Notes: a model not told the origin generated them from the letters alone. Shown: positions 27,146-36,457, numbered from the stretch's first letter. The stretch is 64,000 bases of DNA from Bovifimicola ammoniilytica (GCF_025567085.1 NZ_JAOQJN010000001.1:351175-415174); one strand, 5' to 3'. Translations and numbers: made by a program.

Positions 27146-27179
27146 TTAATTTCGAAAATGTATTACGAGGAGATATAAG

Positions 27180-27321
27180 TGTAAAAAAATCCTGATGCTA
27201 TTTTTTTACACAGCTATTTGTTTCGGAGCGAAAGCAAATAGCCATTATGGCAGAAGAGAAATCACCTGCAGAAATTTCTTTTCGACTCTTCGCAATAAAT
27301 CGCTCAGAAATGAGGATTAGT
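27180..27321 (+). repeat. Element A copy 3 (multi-hairpin start-site element)
   Basis: Begins after GGAGATATAAG and ends at GAGGATTAGT before the ATG at 27322. Hairpins: TGTAAAAAAAT…ATTTTTTTACA (27180-27211); GCTATTTGTTTCG-GAG-CGAAAGCAAATAGC split as an 8-bp outer and a 4-5-bp inner stem; GAGAAAT…ATTTCTT; the fourth stem is weak. The first stem differs from copies 2 and 4 on both arms yet still pairs. There is no start codon at the left boundary here, which argues against a conserved leader peptide. Confidence 0.75.
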
Positions 27322-28149
27322 ATGAAAAATATAAATTATTCTTTAAAAGAGGTAAAAGATGGCTGTTTAATACTATTGCATAGTAAAAAAGAAGTAGTTG
27401 TTAATATAAATGATATACTTTACATAACAATGAATAGAAATATTGCAGATGTTCATACTTTAGATGATAATATATATCATATAAGAACCACATTAGAAAA
27501 CATAAAGCAGGAGTTGGAGGATAGATTTGTCATAGTTCATAGAAGCACGATGGTTTCAGCTATTGCAGTCTACAAAGTCAGCGACAGAATATATTTGTCA
27601 AATGGTGAAGCAATTGATTATGTTATTCGTAAAAAGAAAGCAATAAAAGAAGAAATCTCGGGAAAACAAAAGAAAATTATAGGCAGTTTTTCAGAAGATA
27701 ATGTGCCGAAAAGTTATGAAGAATATCGTAATTATTATAAGAGTTATGAACATATGCCATTTGCATTTGCTGATATTGAGATGATATTTAATGATGAATT
27801 TCATGCAGTAGACTGGATATTCAGATATGGAAACAGGGAGCTGGCAAGACTTGAAAAGATTCCGCTTGATGATTTAATAGGCAAATCGTTTGGAAGTCTT
27901 TTCAGTAACATGGATTCGAAATGGTTAAGGAGTTATGAGCAGGCAACGCTATATGGCAAGAAATTAGAGATTATCGATTACAGTCCTGAAATAGACAGAT
28001 ATCTTAAAGTAATATGTTTTCCTACTTTTAAAGGACATTGTGGATGTATATTATTTAACATTGAAGAGATAGAATTTGCAAGGAATAGTAATGATGCAGA
28101 AAAAGCATTGATGCTTTATTTTGGAAAAATGCCGGAGAGACATGGTTAA
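27322..28149 (+). CDS. LytTR-PAS regulatory protein
   Basis: 275 aa. Residues ~1-110 are a LytTR DNA-binding domain (VVVNINDILYITMNRNIADVHT, FVIVHRSTMVSAIAVYKVSDRIYLSNGE) placed at the N-terminus rather than the usual C-terminal place. Residues ~135-260 look like a PAS sensor (YEHMPFAFADIEMIFN…DWIFRYGNRELARLEKIPLDDLIGKSFGSLF). So it is probably a one-component regulator sensing a small ligand. The ATG at 27322 is supported by GAGGATTAGT. A terminator whose stem includes the last codons follows. It lies between a surface glucanase and a surface-protein pseudogene; targets are unknown. Confidence 0.8.
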   Translation: MKNINYSLKEVKDGCLILLHSKKEVVVNINDILYITMNRNIADVHTLDDNIYHIRTTLENIKQELEDRFVIVHRSTMVSAIAVYKVSDRIYLSNGEAIDYVIRKKKAIKEEISGKQKKIIGSFSEDNVPKSYEEYRNYYKSYEHMPFAFADIEMIFNDEFHAVDWIFRYGNRELARLEKIPLDDLIGKSFGSLFSNMDSKWLRSYEQATLYGKKLEIIDYSPEIDRYLKVICFPTFKGHCGCILFNIEEIEFARNSNDAEKALMLYFGKMPERHG

Positions 28150-28171
28150 ATTGCTCTCCGGCAATTTTTTT
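28130..28171 (+). terminator. Terminator overlapping the LytTR-PAS stop
   Basis: TGCCGGAGAG (28130-28139, inside the last codons) pairs with CTCTCCGGCA (28154-28163), followed by eight Ts. Confidence 0.85.
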
Positions 28172-28172
28172 A

Positions 28173-28275
28173 CTTACCAGGAAATTTCGTTGAAATTATC
28201 CTGGTAAGTAAAAAACGCTCCGCGAAGATCGCACTGCGGCGGAGCAGAAAATGTTGCTATCGCAACCCGCCGCAG
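28173..28275 (+). repeat. Element B copy 1 (GC-rich hairpin repeat)
   Basis: Modules in order: CTTACCAGGA…TCCTGGTAAG hairpin (28173-28208), GCTCCGC…GCGGAGC (about 28217-28245), a small GTTGC-TATC-GCAAC hairpin (28252-28266), and CTGCGGCGG (28234-28242) complementary to CCGCCGCAG (28267-28275). The last pairing and the GCTCCGC:GCGGAGC pairing compete for the same strand. Also present at 62152 and, shortened, at 62300. Confidence 0.75.
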
Positions 28276-30167
28276 GTGGAGAATGTAGAATATTATGAAC
28301 TTACATTCGATGTGGCAAGCGGAGCCAAATTTAAAATTATTAATAAAGCAGCAAGTGTTGTTATTAATAATGTAACAGGTGCTGGTGAATCAGAAGGAAT
28401 ATATACACTTCAGGATACAACTGCAACAATAGACATTTCAACAACTGTACCGGAAGGTGACATATGGATTGGCGATAATGGCTATGTAATTGGTAATTAT
28501 ACAAAAGATACATTTATGGCATTAACACAAGATGAGTTAATTTCAAATAATAATCTGTATATTGGATATGATGCAAGTGAACGTACTATACATGATGCAT
28601 CTGCAAGTAATGTCAATGTAAGTTTTGAAATTATAACAGATGTGAAAAATATTGTTGTGGAAGATGTTGAGAGAGTTACAGGAAGTGAAAGAAGTACATT
28701 AACGTTTACTAGTCGAACGAGTATTGATATTGGTAAAGCTTCAACTAAAATTACAGGTGATTTAAGCAATGCTTTGAATTATCCTAAAAATCTTAAGCTC
28801 GTAGGTATGAATTTTTGGGCAAAGAGCTGGGAAGGTGGTTCATTAAATATAGAGTCAGGTTCTAATGCAGTATTTGATACATTGGGTGATCTTGATAAGT
28901 TTATTGTGAAAAATGGTTCATATGCTACTGTCGGAGATGAAGAAAGAGTAATACCTTCTCAGGGAGAGAATGATGAAAAGCTTATTTCCATAAATGTCAA
29001 TGAATTCCAGACTGTTTACAGCAGTGTAGTTACTGCACCGAATCTATCAATTAATTCAAATGGAAATGTTGAAATAGGATATGGAAGTTTTAGTGCTGAA
29101 AGTGGTTCTTCGTTAGATGCAATAAGCGTTAAAGTAACGTCTACAGGTGACGTTATGTGTCGTCAATCATCAGCTGTTAAATTAGCTGCTATAGAAAAAG
29201 CTAACAATTTGACAGTAACTGATAATGGTATATTAAATGTAAAATATATTGGAAATTTAGCAGATGTAATAATAAATAATGGTAGTTCACTTATGTTATC
29301 TGATGAGTCAGAACATAAAGCAACTTGGAAGTCGCTTGCGGCAGATTCGGGTGGAAAAATAGATGCACCTAATTTAAAACTTACAGTAACAGACGATGCA
29401 ACATTTAAACATAGTTCATTTACATTAAAAGCTTTAACTGTAGGTGGAAACTTAGTTGCTATGGAGTCAGTAGAATTAACATTAAAGACGATAGGAAATA
29501 TAGGAAATATTATATTAAAAAATGGAGGAAAGATTATTGTTGAAGGTACGTCAGATGACTATGTAACATGGACTTCAATAGATGCACAGTCAGGCAGTAC
29601 CATATCAGCTCACAAAATGAGAGTTAAGCTTACATGGAAAAAAGTTTTGCTTGCTTCAGGTGGCAGGATAGTAATGAACTTAAAGGTTTAGAAAACGGAA
29701 AAGAATATACTATATACCAGAGATTAAAAGAAACAGATGAATATTGTGCTTCTGAATATGCAACCATAACATATACATTTGAGGCTGGTGAACATGAATT
29801 CTCGGATGAATATACAGTTGACAGACCGGCTACTTCAAAGGAAGAGGGTATTAAATCAAGATATTGTAAACATTGTGATGAAGTTACTGACATAACAGTA
29901 ATTCCTAAATTAAAGACAGGCTGGAAAAACATTGATGGCAAATGGTATTATCTCGATGCAGACGGTGTAATGTTGACATCAAAATGGATAAGAACAAATA
30001 ATAAATGGTATTATCTGGACAAAGACGGTGTAATGCAGACATCTAAATGGATAGCCGGAAAATACTATGTAAAGGCCGACGGAACAATGGCTGTTTCTGA
30101 ATGGGTTGACAATGATAGATATTATGTTGGCTCAGATGGAAAATGGATTAAGAATTACAAAAATTAA
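28276..30167 (+). pseudogene. Broken cell-surface protein with cell-wall-binding repeats
   Basis: Two frames of one gene. The first (28276-29691) reads ~470 residues of repetitive beta-rich sequence (TVTDNGILNVKYIGN, NNGSSLMLSDES, ADSGGKIDAPNLKL…) like a beta-helix adhesin, but lacks signal peptide, promoter and ribosome site; its 5' edge abuts element B. The second frame picks up near 29660-29690 (LKGLENGKEYTIYQRLKETD, a linker domain seen in Lachnospiraceae surface proteins, then YCKHCDE) and ends in about four CW-binding repeats (GWKNIDGKWYYLDADG, NNKWYYLDKDGVM…). The frame change and probable deletion at the join, plus the missing secretion signal, indicate a relic of a secreted wall-bound protein. 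The lost upstream part is not in the window. Confidence 0.75.
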
Positions 30168-30188
30168 TCATTATAGGAAAATATAATA

Positions 30189-30233
30189 AAAAGAGAAATT
30201 GCACTTTGAAAAGTGTCAGTTTCTCTTTTTTAG
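30189..30233 (+). terminator. Terminator after surface-protein pseudogene
   Basis: AAGAGAAA-TTGCACTTT…AAAGTGTCAG-TTTCTCTT stem-loop followed by TTTT. The rest of 30168-30455 holds only the promoter described next and AT-rich DNA. Confidence 0.7.
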
Positions 30234-30302
30234 ATTCTAACAGTTAAAAGAAAGTGATATTGGTAAAAAGGTTATGATGAAAGTATAAAAAAAAACTAAA
30301 GA

Positions 30303-30331
30303 TTTACCTTTATTATAAGTTATGGTATAAT
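30303..30331 (+). promoter_or_regulatory. Sigma-A-like promoter of the LytTR gene
   Basis: TTTACC (30303-30308), 17 bp, TATAAT (30326-30331). The leader to the start codon at 30456 is about 115 nt. Confidence 0.45.
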
Positions 30332-30455
30332 TTGGTCATTAAATGTCGAAAATGAACTTAATTTTGTTAAGAAAAATGTTAAAAAAGATGCAAAAAGGGT
30401 ACAGATGATAAGGTTCAGGAATTAAATAAAATATAAGGAAGCAGGGTGGATATAA

Positions 30456-31016
30456 ATGCTAAGGATAGCTATATGCGTAAACGACAAAAAAACTTATGAT
30501 TTAATAAAAAAACTATATGAATGTATAAGTGAAGATACGATAAAAATATACATTTTTAATATTAAAGATGAAAGTATAAATAATTTTAATGAGGCTGATT
30601 ATGATAAGATATTCTTTGTGTATGAAAATGAAACAGAGAGTATAGTGCAGAAAATACCTGAAGGAAAATTTATAAATTCTTCGTATATACAGGAGATTAA
30701 TCCGGAGAATATAGAGTATATTAAGGTAGATAGTGTATATACATATATAAAATATAAGAATATAGAAGAGTTATATATGACAAGACGTTCAATAAGAGAG
30801 TGGCAGGAAGATGATAAATATGAGAATTTCATCCGTATTAATAAGAAATATTTAGTGAACCTGAAATATATTAAAAGTATAAATAAACATACTGTTTTAT
30901 CAGGAGGAAAAGTTCTAGTTACTAAAAGAGGATATATAAAAGAATATAATAGGATATTAAAAGAATACAGAATAAGAAAATATAAGGAAAGTATTGATAA
31001 TACACAGGATATTTAG
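30456..31016 (+). CDS. LytTR-domain response regulator-like protein
   Basis: 186 aa. The first ~75 residues resemble a degenerate receiver (MLRIAICVNDKKTYDLIKKLYE… YDKIFFVYENETE) without a clear phosphoacceptor Asp pocket. Residues ~80-175 form a LytTR DNA-binding domain (NIEYIKVDSVYTYIKYKNIEELYMTRRSIREWQ…FIRINKKYLVNLKYIKSINKHTVLSGGKVLVTKRGYIKEY). No partner kinase is nearby, so it may work without phosphorylation. A pair of 20-bp direct repeats just downstream of its stop, before the promoter of the VWA gene, is a likely target. Start follows a GGTGG-type site. Confidence 0.8.
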   Translation: MLRIAICVNDKKTYDLIKKLYECISEDTIKIYIFNIKDESINNFNEADYDKIFFVYENETESIVQKIPEGKFINSSYIQEINPENIEYIKVDSVYTYIKYKNIEELYMTRRSIREWQEDDKYENFIRINKKYLVNLKYIKSINKHTVLSGGKVLVTKRGYIKEYNRILKEYRIRKYKESIDNTQDI

Positions 31017-31050
31017 AGTAATAATGTTATGGTTAATTATATTGAACGAG

Positions 31051-31090
31051 AAAAATACACTTTATAACAAAAAAATACACTTTACAACAA
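31051..31090 (+). promoter_or_regulatory. Two tandem 20-bp direct repeats, likely LytTR operator
   Basis: 31051-31070 and 31071-31090 are direct repeats (AAAAATACACTTTATAACAA and the same with one C for T), 19 of 20 identical, with a 20-bp period (about two helical turns). LytTR proteins bind paired direct repeats spaced by two turns. They end 28 bp before a TATAAT (31119-31124), so they sit just upstream of the -35 position, fitting an activator. Confidence 0.55.
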
Positions 31091-31118
31091 AAGTGATGAA
31101 ATGATAAGAGTAGGCTTA

Positions 31119-31124
31119 TATAAT
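31119..31124 (+). promoter_or_regulatory. Probable -10 box of the VWA-protein gene
   Basis: TATAAT 86 bp before the start codon, without a good -35 at 17 bp; a weak -35 agrees with activator dependence. Confidence 0.4.
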
Positions 31125-31209
31125 GTAGATATACGTATAAGAGAATACTAACGAGTTAGTTAATTACATTGGTAAATGCAAACTAAAAATGAATTTAGGA
31201 GGAGAGCAT

Positions 31210-34200
31210 ATGGAAAAATTATTTAAAAACAAAAAGATTAAAAGAGTAGTTTCACTCTTATTGATGCTTGTAGTATTAGGAACAAGTATGGGATTAGAAA
31301 GATTTGTACAAGTTATTTGGGCACAAACAACCTACATTAAGATTTACCTGAAAGATAATACGATTGAACATTGGTTGGGAAATGATAATGCAGTTATGGA
31401 ATTGGTAGATAATACATCAGGACATATTCACTACAGAATGACGAAAGAAGATAGTGAAACTTGGAGTGTTAAGGTTCCGGATACAACATATAATGTTACA
31501 TTTAACCGATTAAGTCCTGATGGTAATACACAATGGAATTCATGGAGTGCAGGAGGAAGAGATAGTAATAATGTATATTTTGCAGATGGTGGAGAATATG
31601 GTCATTGGGAAGTAATGGAAGATGATAATGAAGAGAAATATTTTCATGCCGGAGACATTGTATATTTGGATTTGACACAGTTTGTTGCATGGAAGAGTAG
31701 CGATGCATTATTGTATATTAACTTTACAGGAGCATCTAAAAAGGAGAATAATGGACAGGATATTAATCTTTCCAAAGCAGATAAATCACAATATAATCCA
31801 AAGAAAGTTGATATGGAAGTTACAGAAAATATATATGCATATGTTGTAGGCTTTGAAGATGAAGGTTCAACAGAATTACGTTTTTGGAGAGGAAATAATT
31901 CTACATTATGGAATTGTTCAATAATATTGAGTTATGATGATTATGTTAATGGAGTGAATTGTGTCAGAATAAGTAATTGGGACAATGAAGGCTCTTTAAT
32001 AGAGACAGAACATAAAATGGATACTGAAGTTGATAGTGATGGTGATGGACTTCCGGATTATTACGAATACATTCACAATACCGATATATACAAAGCAGAT
32101 ACCGATGGAGATGGATTAACAGATTATCAGGAGATTAATGAGACAGCAACCAATCCTAATATGATGGATACAAATGGAGATGGAATAATAGATGCTGATG
32201 AGGATGCTGATGGAGATGGCTTATCGAATATAGATGAATATAGGGTAGGTACAAGTAACCTGACTGTAGATACAGATGGTGATGTATTAACGGATTATGA
32301 AGAAGTAGTTATCTATGGCACTAATCCAAATGAAAAAGACACAGATGGAGATGGTGCAGAAGATGAGTGGGAAATTATACATAACTTTGATCCTTTGGTA
32401 TACAATGATACCTTTATAGTAAATGAAATTGTAACAGGTAATAATACGAGCGTAGATGTTGAGTTAATTGCTGCTGGAAATAGTGCAGAAAGTTTTGAAG
32501 TAAAGCTTCATGAAAATGATGAAGTATATGTTAATTCAACTATTCCGGGATATTTGGGAAGTGGATATGATTTTTACATAGATGGTGAATTTGAATCTGC
32601 TAAAATAAAATATTATTTTAATAGTGAAGAGTGTCAAACGGAGGGATTTAATCCGGTAGTATATTATTATAATGAAGATACAAATGAGTTAGAAGAAATA
32701 GCAACAGAGTGGGATGGTACAAGTAATTTTGTAACAGCACAACTACTACATTTTTCAACATATCTTTTATTGGATAAAACAAAATTTGAAGAAATCTGGG
32801 ATAAAAAGATTAAGGTAGACAATGGTGAGAATGCTAAATTAAATATAGCATTTGTAGTAGATTTGTCAGGAAGTATGTCAGGTAGTAAATTAACAACAAC
32901 TAAATTTGCTATCAATTCATTTTTGGATATTCTAGAAGAGAATGATAGGGCAGGACTTATTACTTTTACAACCTATTCAAATGTAATAAGTAATTTAACT
33001 ACTGATATATCATCACTAAAGGAAATAGTTAATAATATGCATGCATATGGAGATACATCTATATATACAGGACTAAATGGTGCAGTAGAAATGTTGTCAA
33101 ATGATGATGAAAGTGGATATGATATAGTTATTGTGTTTACAGATGGATATGATTCATTATATACTACATATGATGCAGATTATAGAAGTATTGTTGATAA
33201 GGCAGTTGAAAATGATATTTGTATATATACAATTGGAATCGGTCAGGTAGATACAGGGATACTTACAAAGGTTGCTGAAACAACAGGAGGAAACTATTAT
33301 CATGCATCAGTAGTTTCAGAACTTGAGAAAAAAATGAATGAAGTAAAGGAAGAAACAAAAGAACTTACGAATGATACAAATGGTGATAATATTACTGACT
33401 ATCATACAAAAATGATATGTAATGGTTCGTTAAGATATTCGACAGGTGCGGCAGTAATCGGGTTTGCCGGCAATTATGAAAAGGTTCAGGAAAATGCTGA
33501 TTATGATGGCGATGGACTAATAAATGGTGACGAAATTACCATTGGCTCAACTTCAGGTGGCAGACCGTGTGTCATAATGATATCTAATCCTATAGATAAA
33601 GATACGGATAAAGATGGATATACCGATAAAGAAGAGAAAAGGAACGGAACAAATGCATTTTATCCTGATATTAATAAAAATGATGTAGATGCTTTGTTTA
33701 AAGATTATTATCTTGCATCTGTATTTGCAGATGATTATGAGAAGAATTACGAAACGAAATTCTTACTTCAGGTGGGAAATTTGATTACAAACTTCAAATA
33801 TTCATATGTAAATGATTATCGTAAAGCATTGATATTATATATTCAACAATATACGGGAGCAACCTATCAGGATAAATTAACAAGTGCTATAAAAGCAACA
33901 TATGATTCTGCATTATTTGATATGCTTGAACAGGGAACAAATTATGTCCTTTCTTTTTCAGATGTATTAAATCAAACAAAATACTCTGTTGATTATTTCG
34001 CGGCAAAACAAAGTGTAGTAGATTGTTGTAATAAAATTGCATCATTAAGACAAACAGTTGCAAGTATTCAAAATTATAGTCAGTTAGCAGGATATGATGA
34101 TGAATTAGTACAAACATTTGTAAATATACAAACGCAAATTGCAGAACAGAAGGAATTACTTAATAGTGCCAATAGTGAATTTGTAAATATTTTAAATGAA

Positions 34201-35016
34201 ATGAAGTTAAATGGAAAATTTGCTGAGGCAACAGGAAAGTTAGTAAATAAATTACCAGCATCTGTAGTGAAATTTATTAATAAAATGGGCACAGATAAAG
34301 TAAATTCATTATTAACATATGGAATAATTGCATTAGATACTGGCATTAGTGTGTTAGATACAGTTTCAATATATGGAGGCTTAGATGCCGGATTTATGCA
34401 ATGTGCAGAGATTGATGAATTTCTAGAGTCAATTATTGAAAATAGTGATATAAAGGAAATGAGAGAAGCTGCATCTGATGTGAAGAAAATGTTAGAAGAT
34501 GATTCTAAAACAATGTATTATGGGGCTATGTCTGTAGTACAAGATGTTGTTAAGGGAATAGGTATTGCAGGAACTACATGGATACTAACTCATATTGGAC
34601 CAATGGGTTGGGCTGCATATTTGGGCTGGGGACTTGGAAATCTTGTATCTGGTACAGGAAGAGTTGACGAAAAGGCACTTGGCATTATAGCTTATGGTAA
34701 TGGAGCAAAATGTTATTCAGAAAGCATAAAGGAACATTTAAGTAGTGATACTGATAAATTTTATATGTGTCCGGAAGAATTAAAAGGACAGCTGCAGCTT
34801 TTAGGGCAACTGAAGATTGTAGGAGAGGATAAGTTTTGTGAGACAGCGAAGAGCAGAGGTCCTTTTAGAAAATTTTTCGAATGGATAATATCTGGCGAAT
34901 CACAGGCAAGTATCAATGCCTATGGCAGGGAAAATATTGAAGAAATAATCTCTAAATGTGATAATATGGGAATATTTGTAGAAAAGAAATTTGAAGGAAA
35001 CTATCTATATGATTAA
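31210..35016 (+). CDS. Large secreted VWA / TSP3-repeat protein, possible polymorphic-toxin-like effector
   Basis: 1268 aa. Signal peptide residues 1-~38 (KNKKIKRVVSLLLMLVVLG…VIWAQ). Residues ~270-400 hold calcium-binding thrombospondin type-3-like repeats (DSDGDGLPDYYEY, DTDGDGLTDYQEI, DTNGDGIIDADED…). A VWA domain starts at ~540 with an intact MIDAS (DLSGSMS, later FTDGYDS). More DxDGD repeats occur at ~765-820 (DYDGDGLINGDE, DKDTDKDGYTDKEE). The last ~440 residues are helical with a Gly/hydrophobic stretch (GPMGWAAYLGWGLGNLVSGTGRVDE) and an unrecognised end finishing EKKFEGNYLYD. No LPxTG motif or TM anchor. The start follows AGGAGG. Its C-terminal tail is duplicated downstream and it is followed by paralogous small membrane proteins, as in toxin-immunity loci; toxicity is not shown by any known motif. 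An adhesin is the alternative. Confidence 0.85.
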   Translation: MEKLFKNKKIKRVVSLLLMLVVLGTSMGLERFVQVIWAQTTYIKIYLKDNTIEHWLGNDNAVMELVDNTSGHIHYRMTKEDSETWSVKVPDTTYNVTFNRLSPDGNTQWNSWSAGGRDSNNVYFADGGEYGHWEVMEDDNEEKYFHAGDIVYLDLTQFVAWKSSDALLYINFTGASKKENNGQDINLSKADKSQYNPKKVDMEVTENIYAYVVGFEDEGSTELRFWRGNNSTLWNCSIILSYDDYVNGVNCVRISNWDNEGSLIETEHKMDTEVDSDGDGLPDYYEYIHNTDIYKADTDGDGLTDYQEINETATNPNMMDTNGDGIIDADEDADGDGLSNIDEYRVGTSNLTVDTDGDVLTDYEEVVIYGTNPNEKDTDGDGAEDEWEIIHNFDPLVYNDTFIVNEIVTGNNTSVDVELIAAGNSAESFEVKLHENDEVYVNSTIPGYLGSGYDFYIDGEFESAKIKYYFNSEECQTEGFNPVVYYYNEDTNELEEIATEWDGTSNFVTAQLLHFSTYLLLDKTKFEEIWDKKIKVDNGENAKLNIAFVVDLSGSMSGSKLTTTKFAINSFLDILEENDRAGLITFTTYSNVISNLTTDISSLKEIVNNMHAYGDTSIYTGLNGAVEMLSNDDESGYDIVIVFTDGYDSLYTTYDADYRSIVDKAVENDICIYTIGIGQVDTGILTKVAETTGGNYYHASVVSELEKKMNEVKEETKELTNDTNGDNITDYHTKMICNGSLRYSTGAAVIGFAGNYEKVQENADYDGDGLINGDEITIGSTSGGRPCVIMISNPIDKDTDKDGYTDKEEKRNGTNAFYPDINKNDVDALFKDYYLASVFADDYEKNYETKFLLQVGNLITNFKYSYVNDYRKALILYIQQYTGATYQDKLTSAIKATYDSALFDMLEQGTNYVLSFSDVLNQTKYSVDYFAAKQSVVDCCNKIASLRQTVASIQNYSQLAGYDDELVQTFVNIQTQIAEQKELLNSANSEFVNILNEMKLNGKFAEATGKLVNKLPASVVKFINKMGTDKVNSLLTYGIIALDTGISVLDTVSIYGGLDAGFMQCAEIDEFLESIIENSDIKEMREAASDVKKMLEDDSKTMYYGAMSVVQDVVKGIGIAGTTWILTHIGPMGWAAYLGWGLGNLVSGTGRVDEKALGIIAYGNGAKCYSESIKEHLSSDTDKFYMCPEELKGQLQLLGQLKIVGEDKFCETAKSRGPFRKFFEWIISGESQASINAYGRENIEEIISKCDNMGIFVEKKFEGNYLYD

Positions 35017-35046
35017 TACTTATGCTAAGAATGAAGGTGAGAAAAA

Positions 35047-35400
35047 ATGATTGGCGAAATTGTAATTTCAGGATTCTTTTTATTATATTTTGTCATTATG
35101 TATTTGTCTAAAAAAATGAACACCATAAAAACAGTTGGAATCTGCAAGGAAATTTTAAATGCTACTCGTGCGTGCGAAGGAATATTTGAATATGAAATAG
35201 ACGGTATCTACCACTATAATGCTGAAAGCAGTTCACATGTTAGCTGGCTTAAGGAAGGAAAAAAGTATACCATATATGTCAAAAAAAGTAATCACGAAAA
35301 ATTTGTTTCAAAAAAATTATTTGTTGATTTGATGTTTTTTATAATTGTTGATGGTAGTGTTTTTGCTTTTTTGTGTTATGCTGAATTTATACATGGATAG
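35047..35400 (+). CDS. Two-TM small protein, DUF3592-like; candidate immunity protein (copy 1)
   Basis: 117 aa. N-terminal membrane segment (about 4-22), a ~65-residue extracytoplasmic or cytoplasmic beta domain (NTIKTVGICKEILNATRACEG, FEYEIDGIYHYNAESSSH, LKEGKKYTIYVKKSNHEKFVSKK), then a C-terminal membrane segment. The pattern 'YEIDGxxYxx…GKKYTIYVKK' resembles DUF3592-type domains. It begins 31 bp after the large VWA protein and is followed by two paralogues, so it may protect against or assist that protein. GGTGAG serves as ribosome site. Confidence 0.7.
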   Translation: MIGEIVISGFFLLYFVIMYLSKKMNTIKTVGICKEILNATRACEGIFEYEIDGIYHYNAESSSHVSWLKEGKKYTIYVKKSNHEKFVSKKLFVDLMFFIIVDGSVFAFLCYAEFIHG

Positions 35401-35475
35401 TTAACACTAGGGAATTTTACTTGACATAATGACAACCATTTTTGTGGTTATGGGAGAAATTAATATTATGAAATC
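35395..35475 (+). repeat. Direct repeat downstream of small-protein copy 1 (partner at 36453-36535)
   Basis: About 80 bp starting with GGATAGTTAA and including ACTTGACATAATGACAACCA, TGTGGTTATGGGAGAAATTA and ATTATGAAATC is repeated with few changes at 36453-36535 after copy 3. This shows that the gene and its 3' flank were duplicated as a block. A small hairpin (AACCA…TGGTT) is included. Confidence 0.7.
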
Positions 35476-35542
35476 GGAAATACCAGAAGTGGTAAGTATA
35501 ATTGCTATAATATGTCAAATATTGGTGCATTTGTTATAGCAT

Positions 35543-35625
35543 ATATTGAAGAAATAATTTCTAAATGCGATAATATGGGAATATTCGTAGAAAAGAAATT
35601 TGAAGGAAACTATCTATATGATTAA
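35543..35625 (+). pseudogene. Orphan copy of the VWA protein's C-terminal tail
   Basis: Reads IEEIISKCDNMGIFVEKK and FEGNYLYD then stop, identical at the protein level to the last 26 residues of the protein ending at 35016 and differing by a few third-position bases. It has no start or upstream domain, and the 5' boundary is abrupt. Directly followed by copy 2 of the small two-TM gene, repeating the order tail-then-small-protein of the main locus. Such orphan 3' modules are typical of polymorphic toxin loci, but simple tandem duplication also explains it. Confidence 0.8.
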
Positions 35626-35659
35626 TGTTTATACTACGTGTGAAAGCGAGAAGAAATAA

Positions 35660-36016
35660 ATGATAGTTGAGATTTTAATATCGTTGATTATAACTTTGGG
35701 TTTATATTTTTGGTATTTATCTAAAAAAATAAACACTATAAAAACAGTTGGTATTTGTAATAAAGTTATAGATGTTACTCACGGATGCCAAGGAGTATTT
35801 GAATATGAAATAGATGGTATTTACCACTATAATGCTGAAAGCAGTTCACATATTGGCTGGCTCAAGGAAGGAAAAAAGTATACCATTTATGTTAAAAAGG
35901 ATAATCATCAAAAGTTCGTTTCAATAAAAGTGTTAATAGAGTTGTTGTTTTTGACAAGTCTTGAAGGTATTATTTTGATACTTCAAGTAATTTTAGTAGT
36001 TTATGATGCATTATAA
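35660..36016 (+). CDS. Two-TM small protein, DUF3592-like; candidate immunity protein (copy 2)
   Basis: 118 aa paralogue of 35047-35400. The central domain is nearly identical (GVFEYEIDGIYHYNAESSSHIGWLKEGKKYTIYVKK), while both membrane segments and the segment NKVIDVTHGCQ differ clearly. Divergence at the ends around a conserved core suggests adaptation to different partners. It lies 34 bp after the orphan C-terminal tail. Ribosome site GCGAG is weak. Confidence 0.7.
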   Translation: MIVEILISLIITLGLYFWYLSKKINTIKTVGICNKVIDVTHGCQGVFEYEIDGIYHYNAESSSHIGWLKEGKKYTIYVKKDNHQKFVSIKVLIELLFLTSLEGIILILQVILVVYDAL

Positions 36017-36103
36017 TAATTGTTTCATTGATAATAAAAATTTTTATATTTAATATAAGTATGATATAAAAACACATATTTTATTTTTAGAAAGTGAGAA
36101 AAA

Positions 36104-36457
36104 ATGATTAGTGATATTGTAATGTCTTTGATTGGTACTTTAGTTGCTTATTTATGGTATTTGTCTAAGAAAATAAATACCATAAAAACGGTTGGTACCT
36201 GTAAGGAAATTTTAAATGCTACTCGTGCGTGCGAAGGAATATTGGAATATGAAATAGACGGTATCTACCACTATAATGCTGAAAGCAGTTCACATATTGG
36301 CTGGCTTAAGTAAGGAAAAAAGTATACCATATATGTCAAAAAGGATAATCACGAAAAATTTGTTTCAAAGAAAGTACTAATGGAGTTATTGTTTTTTTGT
36401 AATGATTTTTTTGATTTTCTTAATATTTTTTTCTATAATGTATTTATATTTGGATAG
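36104..36457 (+). pseudogene. Two-TM small protein copy 3, interrupted by a nonsense codon
   Basis: Third paralogue. The first 69 residues are intact (MISDIVMSLIGTLVAYLWYLSKK…SSSHIGWLK), then TAA at 36311-36313 replaces the GAA found at the same place in copies 1 and 2. The same frame continues past the stop with GKKYTIYVKKDNHEKFVSKK and a hydrophobic end to TAG at 36455-36457. One G-to-T change therefore inactivates it unless read through. The core is closest to copy 1 at the DNA level. Confidence 0.8.
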
